Source: Sinohyriopsis cumingii (lineage: Eukaryota > Mollusca > Bivalvia > Unionida > Unionidae). Taken from it: DNA of 64,000 nt. Positions within the stretch are counted from its first letter, which is position 1; each line of letters opens with the position of its first letter. The translations under genes were made by a program, and so were the position numbers. This document shows, piece by piece, positions 32,861 to 46,149 of this stretch. The stretch spans positions 43,449,337-43,513,336 of the forward strand of contig CM068830.1 in assembly GCA_028554795.2 (NCBI GenBank), written 5' to 3'. A model generated the notes under the pieces. The model searched no databases. It saw nothing but the letters and a program-made list of their open reading frames with translations, and was not told the DNA's origin.

Positions 32861-33660
32861 GTACGTAAAAAATGAATATTGCTTGGAAAATGATGACATC
32901 GAAACATATATTATAATGAAAATGAATTAGATGCTTGAGCTGGGATATTGCCTATGAAAATTACGTATGACAACAGTTGAATACATGAGACTGGTTCCTG
33001 TCTTGGAGTTCTCTCTGAACTGTCTAGTGTGGACATTCATCAAGGATCTCTTCTGGGATTAATCCCCTAAAAGTGACATTCATAACTTCTCGGAAGGACA
33101 GCAATGGATTCATGGATTGCGTAACTTCAAGTGAATACAAGTGATTCAAGAACAACGAACTTCTGGAATCAGTGCAACTTTAAATAGAACTTTTATTTAT
33201 TAAGGCATAATATTGGCAGAATGACAATATTTATTTTTTGTGTTATTGAGATTTTTCATGAAGGTAAGGATGAGTATTGTATCCATAATATGTGTAAAGC
33301 ATGCATTGAATGGTTTCAGTATAAACACAGACTGTGTCCCTAAATCTGTACATTGAATGGTTTCAGTATAAACACAAACTGTGTCCCTAAATCTGTACAT
33401 AAATGCATCTCATTATTGTTGTTGATACAGGTATTTAATAAGAAGCTACATGTGCAGAATACCCTATAAGTGATAATACGCAATATATAATTGTGTATTG
33501 TTTAATAAACACATATTTTCCATTTGTTATCATAAATGTAAATGTAATGTAAATGTAATGTAAATGTAATGTAAATGCACATTGAAGATAAAGATGAATG
33601 TCATCCAGACTTACGTTAAATTCAAATCGAAGTTCTATTAACTTATAACATTTAAAATCA
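32861..33660. other. Non-coding host DNA with a 57-bp duplication
   Basis: Contains a near-perfect direct duplication at 33300-33400 (cattgaatggtttcagtata, tgtgtccctaaatctgtaca twice) and a short (aaatgtaatgt)n tract at 33536-33575. No gene. Confidence 0.6.
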
Positions 33661-33690
33661 GTGTTTGGATATGTCATACAGAAATTGGAG

Positions 33691-33712
33691 AGAGAGAGAG
33701 AGAGAGAGAGAG
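33691..33712. repeat. (GA)n microsatellite
   Basis: About 11 GA units. Confidence 0.9.
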
Positions 33713-33719
33713 ATTATTG

Positions 33720-34660
33720 TCATGCACAAGGCACGGAATGTTCAACAGCGTTTTCACATATTGTATTTTGTTTGCTCAGTGTTAAGCTGTAAAACATTGT
33801 GTAATGTAATATATAAATCAAACATCATTAGACTTAAAACCCGATTTAACAAATGTTGAATGAAATCTCATTGTTCGCAAAATGAACATTTGAATAACGT
33901 GTATTTCGAGCTGAACATATCGTATTCCCAAAACCTTGCTTTCTTGTAATCGCTGAATTGGGGACCAATTCTTAGAAGGCGGGGGTAGGGCTATGCCGCT
34001 ACTTCAGGTATCTTCCGTTCAGCTGATGTTAGTCACAAGACATTGTTGTAGTCGAGCATTGCAATTTTGAGATGCACACACATTCGAAGATGAGAAACAT
34101 ATTCGGGTATGTTTGTCACGACTGATCATGTTGTCTAATATTACGTAAAATTAGAAGAATTAAAATACGGAATTGTGTGTATTACTGTCGTTAGGTTATG
34201 TTCCGTGTGCTAAGTCGATTTAGATTGTCCGATCGATTGCAATACCTAAAGATCCATACCTTGTTTACCAGAATGCTTACAAGTGCCAAACAGCGTCGTT
34301 GTTCCAAGCTGGAGACAGAGAGGGGTAGGAATATGGGGAGGGGGGAGGCAGACGGAAAAAGGATAGAGGGAAGGACTGGTCAAGATTACTCCCTAGAATA
34401 AAGATTTAAGGAAAAGATTGATTAAGTCAGAAAAAATGAGAGGTAATTTTTGAAAAAGGAAAATTGTATATATGTATTTTGAAGAATAATTTGGAACTTA
34501 GACTTTAAGCAACACGTTCTTATAAGCAGACGAATTTTCTACACACCAATTTCGGAACCCAAATTTAGATTTCAAACAACATAATTTGCCCACGTTATAT
34601 TTTTAACACTCAGGCTTAGTTTTAGTAAATTATGAACTTGTTTAGATAATCGGGATATTT
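33720..34660. other. Non-coding host DNA
   Basis: No recognised gene. G/A-rich around 34320-34375. Confidence 0.5.
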
Positions 34661-34779
34661 CCACTCTGGTTCTTTCTCTTTATCTTTGTTGAATGTTAGT
34701 TTTTCTCTATTAATTTGCCATTCTCTTTGTCCACTTCCCCAATTTCTACCCTTAGTAGTGACTTATCTTTATCTTTATT

Positions 34780-35560
34780 TGATATTAAATCTTGCCCATT
34801 TTTATTGTTTTGCCCTTTTCCAATTTTTGATTCTCTTTCTTCCCTAGCGTTTTCTTTTTTCCTTCCTCTTTATTTTCTGCTAATTTTTGATCTATAATTT
34901 CTCCGTTTTCCTTCTCCAAGTTTATTTTTTCCACCTTCCCCAATGCCTTTTCTTTCTCGTCTATTTTCTCTTTTTCTACTTTGTTATTATTGGTATTGGT
35001 TAAATTTTTAATGGTTCTTTGAGGTATATATCGGGTTCTTCTAGATCTTCGAAAGGAATTTCTTAAGTCTGTTGTTGTTGCTGTTTTCTTTGTAATTCTA
35101 TTATTTCTACAATTTCCCGTAAATATTTTTCATTTTCAGATGAGAAAGTCCAATGAACTTGAAGAGGGTGATGAGGACATAGTAGATATGGATTTCCTAG
35201 AGGGCGAAATATTGCTATTTCTAATCTTTCCTGGAAAAAAACAGGCATAGGTAATGTTCTTTTTCTTTCGCACTGTTTGTGAGGAAGGACTTGTGGGAGG
35301 TGAATTCTTTTACCAACCTTTCTATTGCGTTCTTCATGAAACTCTCTAGTTCTGCTTCCTCCCTCTTTAACCCAGTTGAATGTGAAAAGAGATAAACATC
35401 CTCTTTTTGGGCCCTGCAATTATGCGGATTTTTGTTCCGTCTAAATATTTTCAGACATTTGCTTCATTTATATGCCACTCTCGAATGTTGTTCTCTCAAA
35501 TGCGTTATACAGGATGACTTAAGCTGAAAGGTCAAGTCCTCGCAAATACCACACTGGTAG
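34780..35560 (-). pseudogene. C2H2 zinc-finger and charged tail downstream of integrase
   Basis: After the GPY/F domain, the - strand has a C..C...(F)...H....H-type arrangement (CGICEDLTFQ then THLREQHSRVAYK, about 35555-35470). A stop interrupts it just before a second Cys/His cluster (KCLKIFRRNKNPHNC). Further on are a Gln-repeat (35063-35080) and a Lys/Glu-rich region to about 34790. This looks like a C-terminal extension of the pol polyprotein, and its role is unknown. An unrelated reading frame is possible. Confidence 0.45.
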
Positions 35561-35658
35561 GATATTATCTGTTTAGAAAACAAAAAGAAGAAAAAATATT
35601 TGCAAAACATAATTAAAGAATATTCAAGTAAGAAGTGATTGTTCTAGTCCCTTCTTTT

Positions 35659-36600
35659 TTACGATAGTTTGGTAAACCATTGAGCTACGTTTGCACCTCC
35701 ATATGGCCTTAATTTGTCATGGTGGACCACTTTCAGTTTTCGTTTAGGCCGTCCTTTAATTCTATACAATACATCATTAACTTTCTTCAGGATTTTATAT
35801 GGACCTTTCCATGGTCTTTGTAATTTTACATTTAACCCAATTGTTCTGATTGGATTGTAATACCAAAAATCATCACCTTCTTTATATTTATTAGAATTTA
35901 TTTTTGTGTCATAGTTTCTTTTCACACATTTACTAGCCAAATTAAATCTTTTTTTTGCAAACTCGTGTAAGTTTTTAATTTTAAATTCAAGATTATTTGC
36001 ATACTCTGGTATCTTTGTTCATTATCATTCTCATTTATTTCAGGTTTTCCGAGTACCATGTCAATGGGAAGAACTATTTCTCTACCAAATGTCATCATGC
36101 TGGGAGTTATTCCATTCATGTACTTACTGATCTGCACGCCATCGTGACCAAAGGTAAGATTTCACCCCAGTTATCTTGATGTGAGGACACACATGCTGAA
36201 AGCATGTTATAAATGTTTCTGTTAGCTTTCTCTGTCATGCCATCACTTTGGGGTCTGGCAATAGAAGTTCTTGTTTTCTCAATCCCTAATATTATTCAAA
36301 TCTCTTTGAAAAGTTCTGACTCAAAGTTTTTTCCCTGATCTGTGTGAACAAGAAGAGATATACACCACATCTTGTGAAAAAATTATCAATCAATTCTTTT
36401 GCCGTAGTTTTAGCATCAATATTTTCTACTGAGTATGCCTCTGTCCCGTTTGTAAAATAGTCACCTATGACCATGATGTATTTATTTCCTTGTTTGGTCT
36501 TGGGAAGTGGACCTGTAAAGTCAATATCCATTCTTTCCATAGGAACACCTACATTGTATAGGTTTGGCCAAAGTAGCAAACTGATACACATATAATCTGT
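35659..36600 (-). pseudogene. int: gypsy integrase remnant (core plus GPY/F-type domain)
   Basis: 36591-36292 reads MERMDIDFTGPLPKTKQGNK, the core start with its first catalytic Asp, followed by VIGDYFTNGTEAY. 36137-35922 holds MNGITPSMMTFGRE, the region after the catalytic Glu. 35940-35659 holds RPWKGPYKILKK and HHDKLRPYGG, the GPY/F-type C-terminal domain that binds DNA. The pieces are in different frames. The stretch between 36290 and 36140, which would carry the catalytic Glu, is damaged. Confidence 0.75.
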
Positions 36601-36604
36601 AAGA

Positions 36605-36775
36605 AATGAAGCTTCTAGCTTCCTTTATATTTTGGGGGGTTGGCCAGTCTCTTACCGCTGTAATTTTAGCTGTACTTGTGCCACTCCAGCTTCACTTATA
36701 TTATGACCTAAAAATGTTACCTCTTTTTGACAACAACGTGTTGTAACTAAAATAAGCTGATCGGAAGATACATAA
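36605..36775 (-). pseudogene. RT C-terminal (thumb) fragment, gypsy type
   Basis: The - strand reads EVTFLGHNISEAGVAQVQ, matching the conserved FLGH.IS..G region at the RT palm/thumb boundary. A shifted frame continues with a P.PP/N..E-RSF-like segment. It sits directly against the integrase remnant, so the region between them was lost. Confidence 0.6.
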
Positions 36776-36789
36776 CGATTATTTTAGGT

Positions 36790-37765
36790 AATGTAGATTA
36801 TGTGTCTTATAGACCGAGGGTGTTTCTGTCACACTGCAAATTTACGTTTCCAAAATATGTGATTAAAAATCATATTTCAAATCTTGAGGGAATTTGGAAT
36901 AAATTTGGAGATTTCCAAAAATAACTACCATGGTCAACAATACCCTTCCTTAATGTAAATTTTCGCACATACACCGTCCCCCTTGTGAAAATTGGCTAGT
37001 AGTTTGTATGAACGTATTAGAGGTAAATCTTTAAAAAATGACGTGATACTGTAGTCTGAGTTGTAGGTTGACAGTCGTCATTTTTGCCTAATTACTAACA
37101 GATAACTTTCTTAAAAAATGAATAAAACAAAAAAATAAAAATATTTTAACAAAGGCCGAAATAGAAGATCATTGGGAATAGATTGAAAATTGGAATCTGC
37201 ACACACACTGCAAAAAGAAACACTGCGACAACAAAGCGGCGGTTTTGACATTACGTGCGCCTTGACCATTAAAGGATAACGTGAATGCATAATGTTTACA
37301 CTTTAAATAATGGAGGACTCATTGGTGTGTAATTATTGGAGATGAATTTTCTTTTTCCGTTTTCAGGCTGTTTGAATTAATACATTTTTAGATGCAACGT
37401 CGGATACCATTCTTGATCACACCTGAAATCATCTTTAATGAATGTCGTCTTGTTATGCTTTCAACAGAAACAGAAGAAACAGAAAAAAACAAACACCTTA
37501 CTTTAGGATTGGCAAAAAAAAAATGGTTCAAGGACATTCCCGCTTTATGGATTTCGCACCTACTGAAGAAACAAGTTAGATCTTTATGTTGCATAAAAAA
37601 ATATCATGCGATCTCTGCCTCGTGTTCTATCCTAATTATTTTATTTGTTGTTGACACATGGCTAATACTGTAATGAGCTTAAAAATTTGGATTAAAAAAT
37701 CAGAAAGACTATTCCAGCGATTTCAGGTTTTGCAACAGGTTAAAGGTCATTCTAAAATGTTTAGA
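36790..37765. other. Non-coding host DNA
   Basis: Nothing recognisable. Confidence 0.5.
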
Positions 37766-37767
37766 TG

Positions 37768-37981
37768 AAAGATATTATATTATATTATATTATATTATAT
37801 TATATTATATTATATTATATTATATTATATTATATTATATTACTTTATATTATACTATATTATATTACATTACATTACAGTACAGTACATTATATTATAT
37901 TATATTATATTATATTATATTATATTATATTATATTATATTATATTATATTATATTATATTATATTTCATTATATTATATT
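37768..37981. repeat. (TATTA)n pentanucleotide microsatellite
   Basis: About 40 units of tatta with a diverged centre (ttacattacagtacagtaca at about 37868-37888). Confidence 0.95.
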
Positions 37982-38319
37982 GTTTAGCATTTTGTGTCTG
38001 GTCTCAAGTTCAATGGTGTTACAATTAGTTAATATAGAAACACCGAATCAACTTCTAGAGTCTGTTGTTAATTTTATAATTCTATTTCTCACAAAGTTCA
38101 AAAGTTAATTAATTTCCTTTGATGGACTATACCTCATTGGACATTGGACCATGTTTGACTTTATTGAACCATGTTATAGTTCAATGGACCATGTTATACT
38201 TTAATTCCTAGGACGGGTTTGCAATTAAATATCAAGAGCTCATGTTTGATGCCGTTTTTTTTGATATACATTGCCTTCTGTATTCTTTGGAGATTTCAAT
38301 TGGAAACATTGTTTTTATG

Positions 38320-38331
38320 ATGATGATGATA

Positions 38332-38368
<37 letters not shown>

Positions 38369-38389
38369 GAATAATAATAATAATAGTAA

Positions 38390-38440
<51 letters not shown>

Positions 38441-38465
38441 AATATTATCAATATTATTATTATCA
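38320..38465. repeat. (AAT)n/(ATT)n compound microsatellite
   Basis: ataata changes to attatt at about 38390, so the two halves are complementary and could form a hairpin. Confidence 0.9.
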
Positions 38466-38469
38466 TGTA

Positions 38470-39311
38470 GTTGTAGTTACGAAGAAATCTGATTATATCC
38501 AGACATTTACATCGATTAAAGCGATTGGATCATATACAATTTCAAAGAATTAGTTCATCATATATCTTGAAGTAAAGAAAAAGTTAACTCAGCATTTTTT
38601 TGTCCTGATACTCTAATAACATAAACGACACACAAAGTTGGCTGAGGCGTGATGAATGGCGTGGCATGCCATCAGGGGTTGTCGTCAGGAATTTCGTAGT
38701 GCATGTTATTGAATGAATGCTTCGAATCACAGGTGAAGTTGAAGGCAAAGAATTATCATTTTTGCAGATTTAATCATCATTTATCCTGCAAATTAAGAGT
38801 AATCTGAAAATCGGCTTTAAACAGCTTACGTTGGTATTATGATAGTCTTCTGTACGAACATGACATTTTATTTCTGAGCAAGTTAGATTGTTGTTGTTTT
38901 TTTCAATAGCTATAGAAATAATTAAAGCGTGCGATTCACTAGCAAAGCGTATTTTCATATAGATCAGACACAATTAATTATTAGAAGAAAACTCACGCCT
39001 TGATGATCCTTTACCGTCATACATATATTTGACATTTAAAAGTATGGTAATAACTTTCTGTATTGTGTTGGAGAGCAACACATGACAATAATTATTTGAA
39101 GCAGTAAGATCAATAATAAATGATGTTAATCTGTTGATGATAATAAATAAGACGTCCCTACTTTCTTAGATAATACAAAATTTAAAGCGCTAAAATTGTA
39201 GAAGAGGTTTTGTATTAATTTGGTTGTGTAGCTGTAAAAATTCTTTAAACTGTATGACAATATATATTTATGATTTTACTTCGTATTATGATCTATCCTC
39301 GTGTAGCATCC

Positions 39312-39346
<35 letters not shown>

Positions 39347-39436
39347 GATTTGATATTAAATTGGTTATGTAGAAATTGTTTAGTCTGTGCGACAATTTTT
39401 TTTTATTTAAAACTTTACTTCATAGTATGAAATCAT

Positions 39437-39484
<48 letters not shown>

Positions 39485-40040
39485 ATAATTCAGACAACAT
39501 TCCGGATTAAGCTTTCTTGATCGGAAGCAGCTAATTCTGAACTGCTCTAGTGATGTCGATATATGTTCCCAGGCTCACCATTTATCTTCTATAACTTCTT
39601 TTTCTTTGAATGATCTATGTAACAGCAAAACTTTGATACGGCGATGTTTCAATTAGCGAGAAACCCTAGAAAATCCAAATAAGATTTAGCACAAAATGTG
39701 TTGGCTCTCTCGCTTAAAAGCCCGTCAATTACCAATAATGAGATTTCAGTTCGCGAACGGTCTGAAGAAAGAAGCCAACAAATTTTGCTTGATTGATGCA
39801 TGTAACAATGTTGACAAATTAGGACCTAAGCTCCTTTTAGGAACATTTGGTCTGTCTCGATGGCATGGCTTCACTCAACTTTTGTGTCGTCAGAACTTAT
39901 TCAATTTCCTTGTTTTCAGTCATAATTTGCTATGAGTATAGATTTAAATCATTTTTAAACCATGTTACTTTCTATACATATACTGTGTATTCACAGACGG
40001 AATGGTCTGCTGTAGCTACTTCGGTTTTTATGCACATACG
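38470..40040. other. Non-coding host DNA with two (GA)n tracts
   Basis: (GA)n at 39312-39348 and 39440-39481. No gene. Confidence 0.6.
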
Positions 40041-40044
40041 CACG

Positions 40045-40136
40045 CACATACATACATACATACATACATACATACATGCATACATGCATGCATACATGCA
40101 TACATACATACATACATACATACATACATACATACT
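40045..40136. repeat. (CATA)n microsatellite
   Basis: About 23 units with catg variants in the middle. Confidence 0.95.
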
Positions 40137-40139
40137 ACT

Positions 40140-40708
40140 TATTACGTACAGTCTATTACAAATCTACTGTCTTTAATGAGAATATAGTCGGATCTACTCG
40201 AGGTTTTCCGTATGACAAGAAGACTCGTGCAGTACGTCGCGATCTGTGAAAATTACTGCCATCATTGAAATCGAAATAGGTATTTATAGAGGAAAATAAA
40301 ATTTATATTGCATTAAACCCCAAAATACTGAAACCCAATATATTTTGTCACAGGATGCAATTTTCACCTTATCGTTCCCATGTGAACTTAACATTCCCGT
40401 GTGAGCTGTCGATTTCATGGCCCACGTGTACAAAAATGGCACACGTGGTTTTCTTTTACACGGGAGACAGGTGCGTCATGAAACAAAAAGTAGGAAAACG
40501 CAAAGCACGCAAATATCTTGAGTGTATGGGTAATGTATACGTCTTTTCATCCTCACTTCGTACATATTGGGACATAAGTGTGTGTATAATTTCGAAGCCA
40601 GGTATTCCCATTTTTATGATGGAGTAAAGTCAGTAAAGTAGTTGAGGCAATCAAATTTGTTTAAACAATTTCCAATCATTCTGAAGGTATAAATTTTCAA
40701 CGTCCTTC
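40140..40708. other. Non-coding host DNA
   Basis: A 90-codon frame at 40355-40627 has no recognisable domain, and I do not call it a gene. Confidence 0.4.
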
Positions 40709-40826
40709 ACATAGATACATACATACATACATACATACATACATACATACATACATACATACATACATACATACATACATACGTATATGCATGCATGCAT
40801 ACATACATACATACATACATACATAC
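40709..40826. repeat. (CATA)n microsatellite
   Basis: About 29 units, with catg variants near 40790. Confidence 0.95.
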
Positions 40827-41069
40827 TGCCCCTTTTCGAAAACCTAGGAAATTAAATGAGAATATAGAAAAAAGGTATGTGTAATTTTTTGTGACAATGG
40901 GTAAATATTTCCAAATGAAATGTAAGAAATATTTGAAAAGAGAAAATTTCTTCGTCGTTAGACACATATTTTCTGCTTTTCATACTTATAACTTAAACTT
41001 TAGCCGATCTACTGCTAACTGACAATGCTACAGTCGAGGTGTTCTGGTTTTAAACGAGACATAAACTCA

Positions 41070-41072
41070 ATG

Positions 41073-41115
<43 letters not shown>

Positions 41116-41123
41116 TAATAATA
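41070..41123. repeat. (AAT)n microsatellite
   Basis: ataata units with a single g interruption. Confidence 0.9.
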
Positions 41124-41145
41124 TTTATAATAACACACACACACT

Positions 41146-41322
41146 CAATCAATCAATTAATCAACCAATCAATCAATCGATCGATCCAGTAACTGGGAAG
41201 CTAATCAGTCAGGTAGCCAATCCATCCATGCATCCATCAGCCATTCCATCAACCCACCAACCAGCCAACCACTCTAACCCTAACCCTAACCCACTAACCC
41301 TAACCCTAACCCTAACCCTAAC

Positions 41323-41357
<35 letters not shown>

Positions 41358-41625
41358 ATCAATCGTTTGAGCAACTGGGTAGCTAATCAGTCGGGTAACT
41401 AATCCATCCATGCATTCATCAGTAATTCCACCAACCGACCAACCAGCCAATCAATCAATCAATCAGTTAACCAATCAATCAATCAAGCAAGCAAGCGAGC
41501 CAATCAATCGGGTAGCCAATCGATCGGTTAACCAATCAACTAATCAATTAATCATTCGTTTGATCAATCAATCAATGAATCAATAAATCAATCAACCAAC
41601 CAAGCAAGCGATCAATCACTCATAG
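41146..41625. repeat. Degenerate (CAAT)n/(CCAT)n array with telomeric insert
   Basis: About 480 bases of caat, ccat, ccaa and gcaa tetramers, including a larger internal duplication (gggaagctaatcagtcaggt and gggtagctaatcagtcgggt). A telomeric CCCTAA block sits inside it. Confidence 0.85.
41274..41324 (-). repeat. Interstitial telomeric repeat (CCCTAA)n
   Basis: Three CCCTAA units, a short CCCACTAA break, then four to five more units. It is opposite in orientation to the TTAGGG block at 15.96 kb. Confidence 0.9.
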
Positions 41626-41639
41626 AGATAATACAAATC

Positions 41640-44600
41640 TAAAATGTTAGATGTTTGGTGATTTAGGGACCAGAGTCTCTGTTGATCCAGAACATATGAC
41701 CGTGACGTTAACAAAAGACACGACCGGTTTTATCTCGCGTACTTTATAAACCACCATTAGAAATCATTCCATATTCCAATCGTTCAATGTATGGTCAGTT
41801 TCTTTCTTTGCAACGACACTGTTGGTAAAGCGAAGTGTTAACTAAGCCACTATGTTCGTCAACAAATCAATATTAATCCTCGAGGATAACGCCAAATGGT
41901 GGTCACTAATAGTCATTAAAACCTCTTTTCATTTGATACTTGGATTTATTAACACACCGAAATATTTTCGTTCCGGTTGATATTAAGCGCGTTCAAATGT
42001 ATATTCCCAGTTGTAATGTAACACGACAAAGAAGCCATCAATCAGAAAGTTTGATAGGAGCGCGTGCCATTTTGAGGGTCTTACAGCTCATGCGACAAAT
42101 AGGAAAAATCTCAGTAATTAACGTGAGATGTCTGGGACTTGCGGACCGGCTCAAGTGTATAAAAACTAATAAGGAAGTTAAAAGACCTTCCTTCTTGTCA
42201 GTTTTGGTGTTGATTGCGCTGTGATTGTGTTAAATATGATACTATGGAAAACATAAAAGTGCTTTGATTTTAATTGCTCCATAATTAAAATGACGAAGTT
42301 GGATTTATTTTTTTTTTCCAAAGGGCATAAAATTGAAGAGTATAATTGACAATTATTGTGATACTAATTGATAAGATACAGAGATGTTCTCTTCAGAGAA
42401 TACAACATTCGACTGCGTGATTGTTCACATTATCCTTCGATATCACCACGCTAAGGATCCAGGGAGACAGCGGAAATTAAAGAAGTACTGTATTGAATTT
42501 ATATCTTTAAGACTTTCCAGTGTACAGTACCAACAAAACGATACAAGTACAACGATCTTACTGGCACTTAAGATAATTGTGGCTCCCACAATTGTACGCG
42601 CATTTATCGCATTTATAACAATCACTAAACCATTACGCTGTGCCAATATATTAATTTATTTTCTTGACGATTTCTTATTTTTACGTTATGCTAGAAAGTT
42701 TGTAATCAACTAGATTATGGCATTTGTATGCAGGTCTTGGTTTTTGTCAGAGGTATCCCGAATGATTACTTATTTAGATGAGATTTAATTACTGTGTCAC
42801 TTTGCAAGGCGATGGGTGTTGGAACCCGTGGGCTCAGTTTTAGCTCTCAATAAAGGACGAATTCAACTTTTTCTGACCTGCAAGATGACAATCTTGCTCC
42901 ATATATAGGATATATAATTTCACTTTACATTATCATGCATCCTCTTCCTTTTAAATAAAAATGAAAATTATATATTGTTAATTGGCAACCATTATATAGT
43001 CCTTTACAATTTTTGAATTATAATGTTCGCGAAGGACAGAGATGAAATAAGTTTCTTAAAACAAAAGAAACGAACGACAAAAAGTATATACTTCTGCACC
43101 GGAAGGAGTATGATGAATAGTTTCATAGTTGGCAACCAACTGAGAATATTATTACACTGAAACAAAAGTAATCTGTCATACACAAATCACGTATGCGGGA
43201 CGATATACCAATTGTATGCCTCTTTTCCGAAGACGTTCTGCTTTTGACATACCTCGCATTCAGTGACGATACGTTTTTAAGACACACGTCTCCCACGAAG
43301 ACTGCAGAATCGAAATGCAAGTTTAACGTATTGGAGCATCTTGAAGTTATAATATGCACGGCACCGGCATTTATACTGATAACAAAATCAGAGGATAAAA
43401 AATTCTAGATTCCTTAGTTTCACAATTAAATATGAAAATGTTACTCAAATCATGATCATCGACTACAATATCGACCATGTCCTACCTGGACAATAAATTA
43501 TATCACAGCAGCAATTACCTGAGATAACGCTGAAACATTTATAGCTAATATTTGCTAACACACAAAATGTCAAAGACTACAGACTGGTTAAATAGATACT
43601 AAACAATATCAAGGCACAATGGAAATCACGTTTATGCATTTAGACTTCTTTCAAATATCATTCAAAGAATGTATGGCCTCTATTCATGCGACTACTCAAT
43701 CAACTATGCATTTTTCCTGTATCATATATGTCTAATCAGTTGTTGTAGAATGTTACAAATGCGGCTCAGAAAAAGTGATAGAAAAAATGAAACAACGATA
43801 CTAGAGATGCAAATATTGTGTAAAAGAAAAGAATCTTAGTTTGGGTGCACAAGAAAAACCAATATTATATTGGTGAACAGTATTCAAATACAATTTTTTT
43901 TTAAAATTTGAAAATGTGTTAGTAAAAGCTAGAGTTAAATAAATTGATTTCATTTTCTGAACGTTAATAAGTACATTATATTAATCCTGCTCCGTTACTC
44001 AGTTTAATGCTATATCGGAACACTAATATTACAAAATAGATACAAAATGTACCATACTACACTCAATATCGTACGTTCAGACCAATAAACATGTTTAGAT
44101 TGTTATTTAAACATTGAAACAGATGACCAAATAAATAGATACAGACCACAGTGAACCATTAGATTCTGAAGGGGAAAAAACTAATGTGGACAGTGTGGAT
44201 GGCAACAGTTGATTTAGGTTATCCTACTGGCATTTAAAACGATATACCAAAATGAGTTCAATCGAGAACAATTTTTTTTTCCCCATACATTTCCTTCTTC
44301 TGTGGGTATGTTACTTGCCTGTCTGTTGTTAACCATTACGCAACTACCCGTCTGGGTTAAATTCAAAAGGAATTATCTAACCATGACGACGAGGTAGAGG
44401 CTCCAGCGTTTGTTTTGCAATCCGTTAGTGATGTCACGACCGACTTGAACGCATTTTCGGGCTCTGGGAAAACAGAAACCAGAGAGTGACAAAAAAGAGA
44501 CCAACCCGTATCCAATCAAAACTGAGAGATTCAAAAACAGGGCGGGGTGTAAACAATCAGCCTCTTATGTTAGAATCTTCCACGTATACCTGAATTATCA

Positions 44601-45213
44601 ACGTATCGAAATGTAGCCTAAAGCAAAATTATTAACATGCAAGATTAACGCATATATATTGTTGGACTGCAATCGAAGTGGATTGTGTAATTTACTACTA
44701 TGTTGCATCGTCATGCATAACTGAATTTATTAGAGAATTATGTTAGAACTTATACTTGCTTTATCAGTATATGAATATTAGATTGTGAATTATGCAGAGT
44801 TAGTCTTTGTTGGACTTATGAACACACAATTAGGTATTTGTATATTTGTATATGTCTTTTATAGTTCGTAGGGTAGGAAAAGTGGGCGGCATTGTCCGGG
44901 ATTTGAAAAAGACATAAATACCATCCTTACCAGCAAAGAATTATTATTAGGCAGTACTACTGTAAATCGTAACGAAGAGTTTCCATTCTGTGTATGTCGT
45001 ATTTTCACATTTGCATGCTTGTTAGCTTTCATTTACATAGAGTAGCTGTGAAGCAAATATCGGGCCAGATATCTTACCTGAGGTAAGTCGGTTTGTTTGA
45101 AACTGGTAAATATTTTGTCGGTAAGTATGTATTGCATCTGTTAACTCTGAAGTAAGTTGATGCAAAGTATCGTTTATTGAAAGCATTACTGTACGAATGC
45201 GACGGAAAGACAG
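41640..45213. other. Non-coding host DNA, end may hold an LTR
   Basis: About 3.6 kb with no recognised gene. The last few hundred bases precede a retroelement gag and may include its 5' LTR or leader, but no second LTR is present for comparison. Confidence 0.4.
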
Positions 45214-46140
45214 ATGATAAAGGAGTATCGTGCCATTTGCGTAGAAGACTCAGGATACGAGGGGGTCCCACATGCAGCGTTCATTGAAGAACGAATAAAT
45301 GAATGGAAGGCAGAGAAAGTAGCAAAAAGAGCAACTCAGAAAGAGCTGGCCAGGATAGAAGCTGCTGCGAAAAAAAGGAAAGCAGAACGAGGAGCGACAG
45401 AGAAGGAAAGAGAGCTCACTCACGCTCTTGCGATGGAAAGATTACGAGTAGAGGCTAGAACAGCAGGTTGAAAATACACCAGATAAAATGACGACCTGGA
45501 GAGAACCGATTGCTGACCACCGTATTATGCAAATAAACACGCCGCGATTGAATGAAAAGGTAGAATCGACTGACGATTTCCTAGTTCAGTTCGAAAAATT
45601 CGCGTGCGTACATAAGATTCCTGGACCACATCAGGCAATCAAAGTTTTGGCCTTTCTGCAAGGATTTAGGTAGTGACGTTTATCACGACTTAGCTGCGGA
45701 CACAGCAGACGATTATATCACACTTAAGAAGGCTTTCTTTTCCATGATCGGCTGGCCACCGAAACATACTGGAAACTTGTTCCAGAGTCAACGAAAAAGC
45801 AGACGGAGATTCGCTCTCAATTTCAAACACACGTTCGCTGATTATTTGAGAAGTGGACGAAAATGGCAGAGGTCGTCCGGTCGTATGAAGCTTTAGATAA
45901 AGTGATACTCTAGGAACACGTTCTGAATACATAAAGGCGACCGTTGACAGTTTTCCTGACGAAGAGAAAGCATAAGATTCTCGGAGACTGGCAGCATGGC
46001 GGAATGTCGCGTCGTGTGGTTGAGGGAGAGCCAGCCGTAAGCAACCGTCACGGGGACGGGAAGGTCGGAAGTGGATCTACGGGTAAGGATTCTTTCCACC
46101 GACCCAGACGGGCTTCAACCACGGAAAGGGCTTTGTAGGA
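45214..46140 (+). pseudogene. gag: gag remnant
   Basis: 45214-45471 encodes a Lys/Glu/Ala-rich coiled coil (NEWKAEKVAKRATQ). 45488-45673 encodes a capsid-like segment (MTTWREPIADHRIM, STDDFLVQFEKFACVHKIPG, LAFLQGF). Frame is lost near 45672 and the rest can be followed only in pieces. This would be the structural capsid protein of the retroelement. Confidence 0.6.
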
Positions 46141-46149
46141 CGCCGAGAG

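Larger units (their letters stand above)
34680..36780 (-). mobile_element. Decayed Ty3/gypsy element, RT then integrase order
   Basis: On - the order is RT thumb (36775-36605), integrase (36600-35659), zinc-finger-like codons (35560-35400), then a Gln- and Lys/Glu-rich tail (to about 34780). This is the ordinary Ty3/gypsy order, in contrast to the two Gmr1-like elements on +. RNase H appears to be missing between RT and integrase, so an internal deletion is likely. No LTR pair found. Confidence 0.65.
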
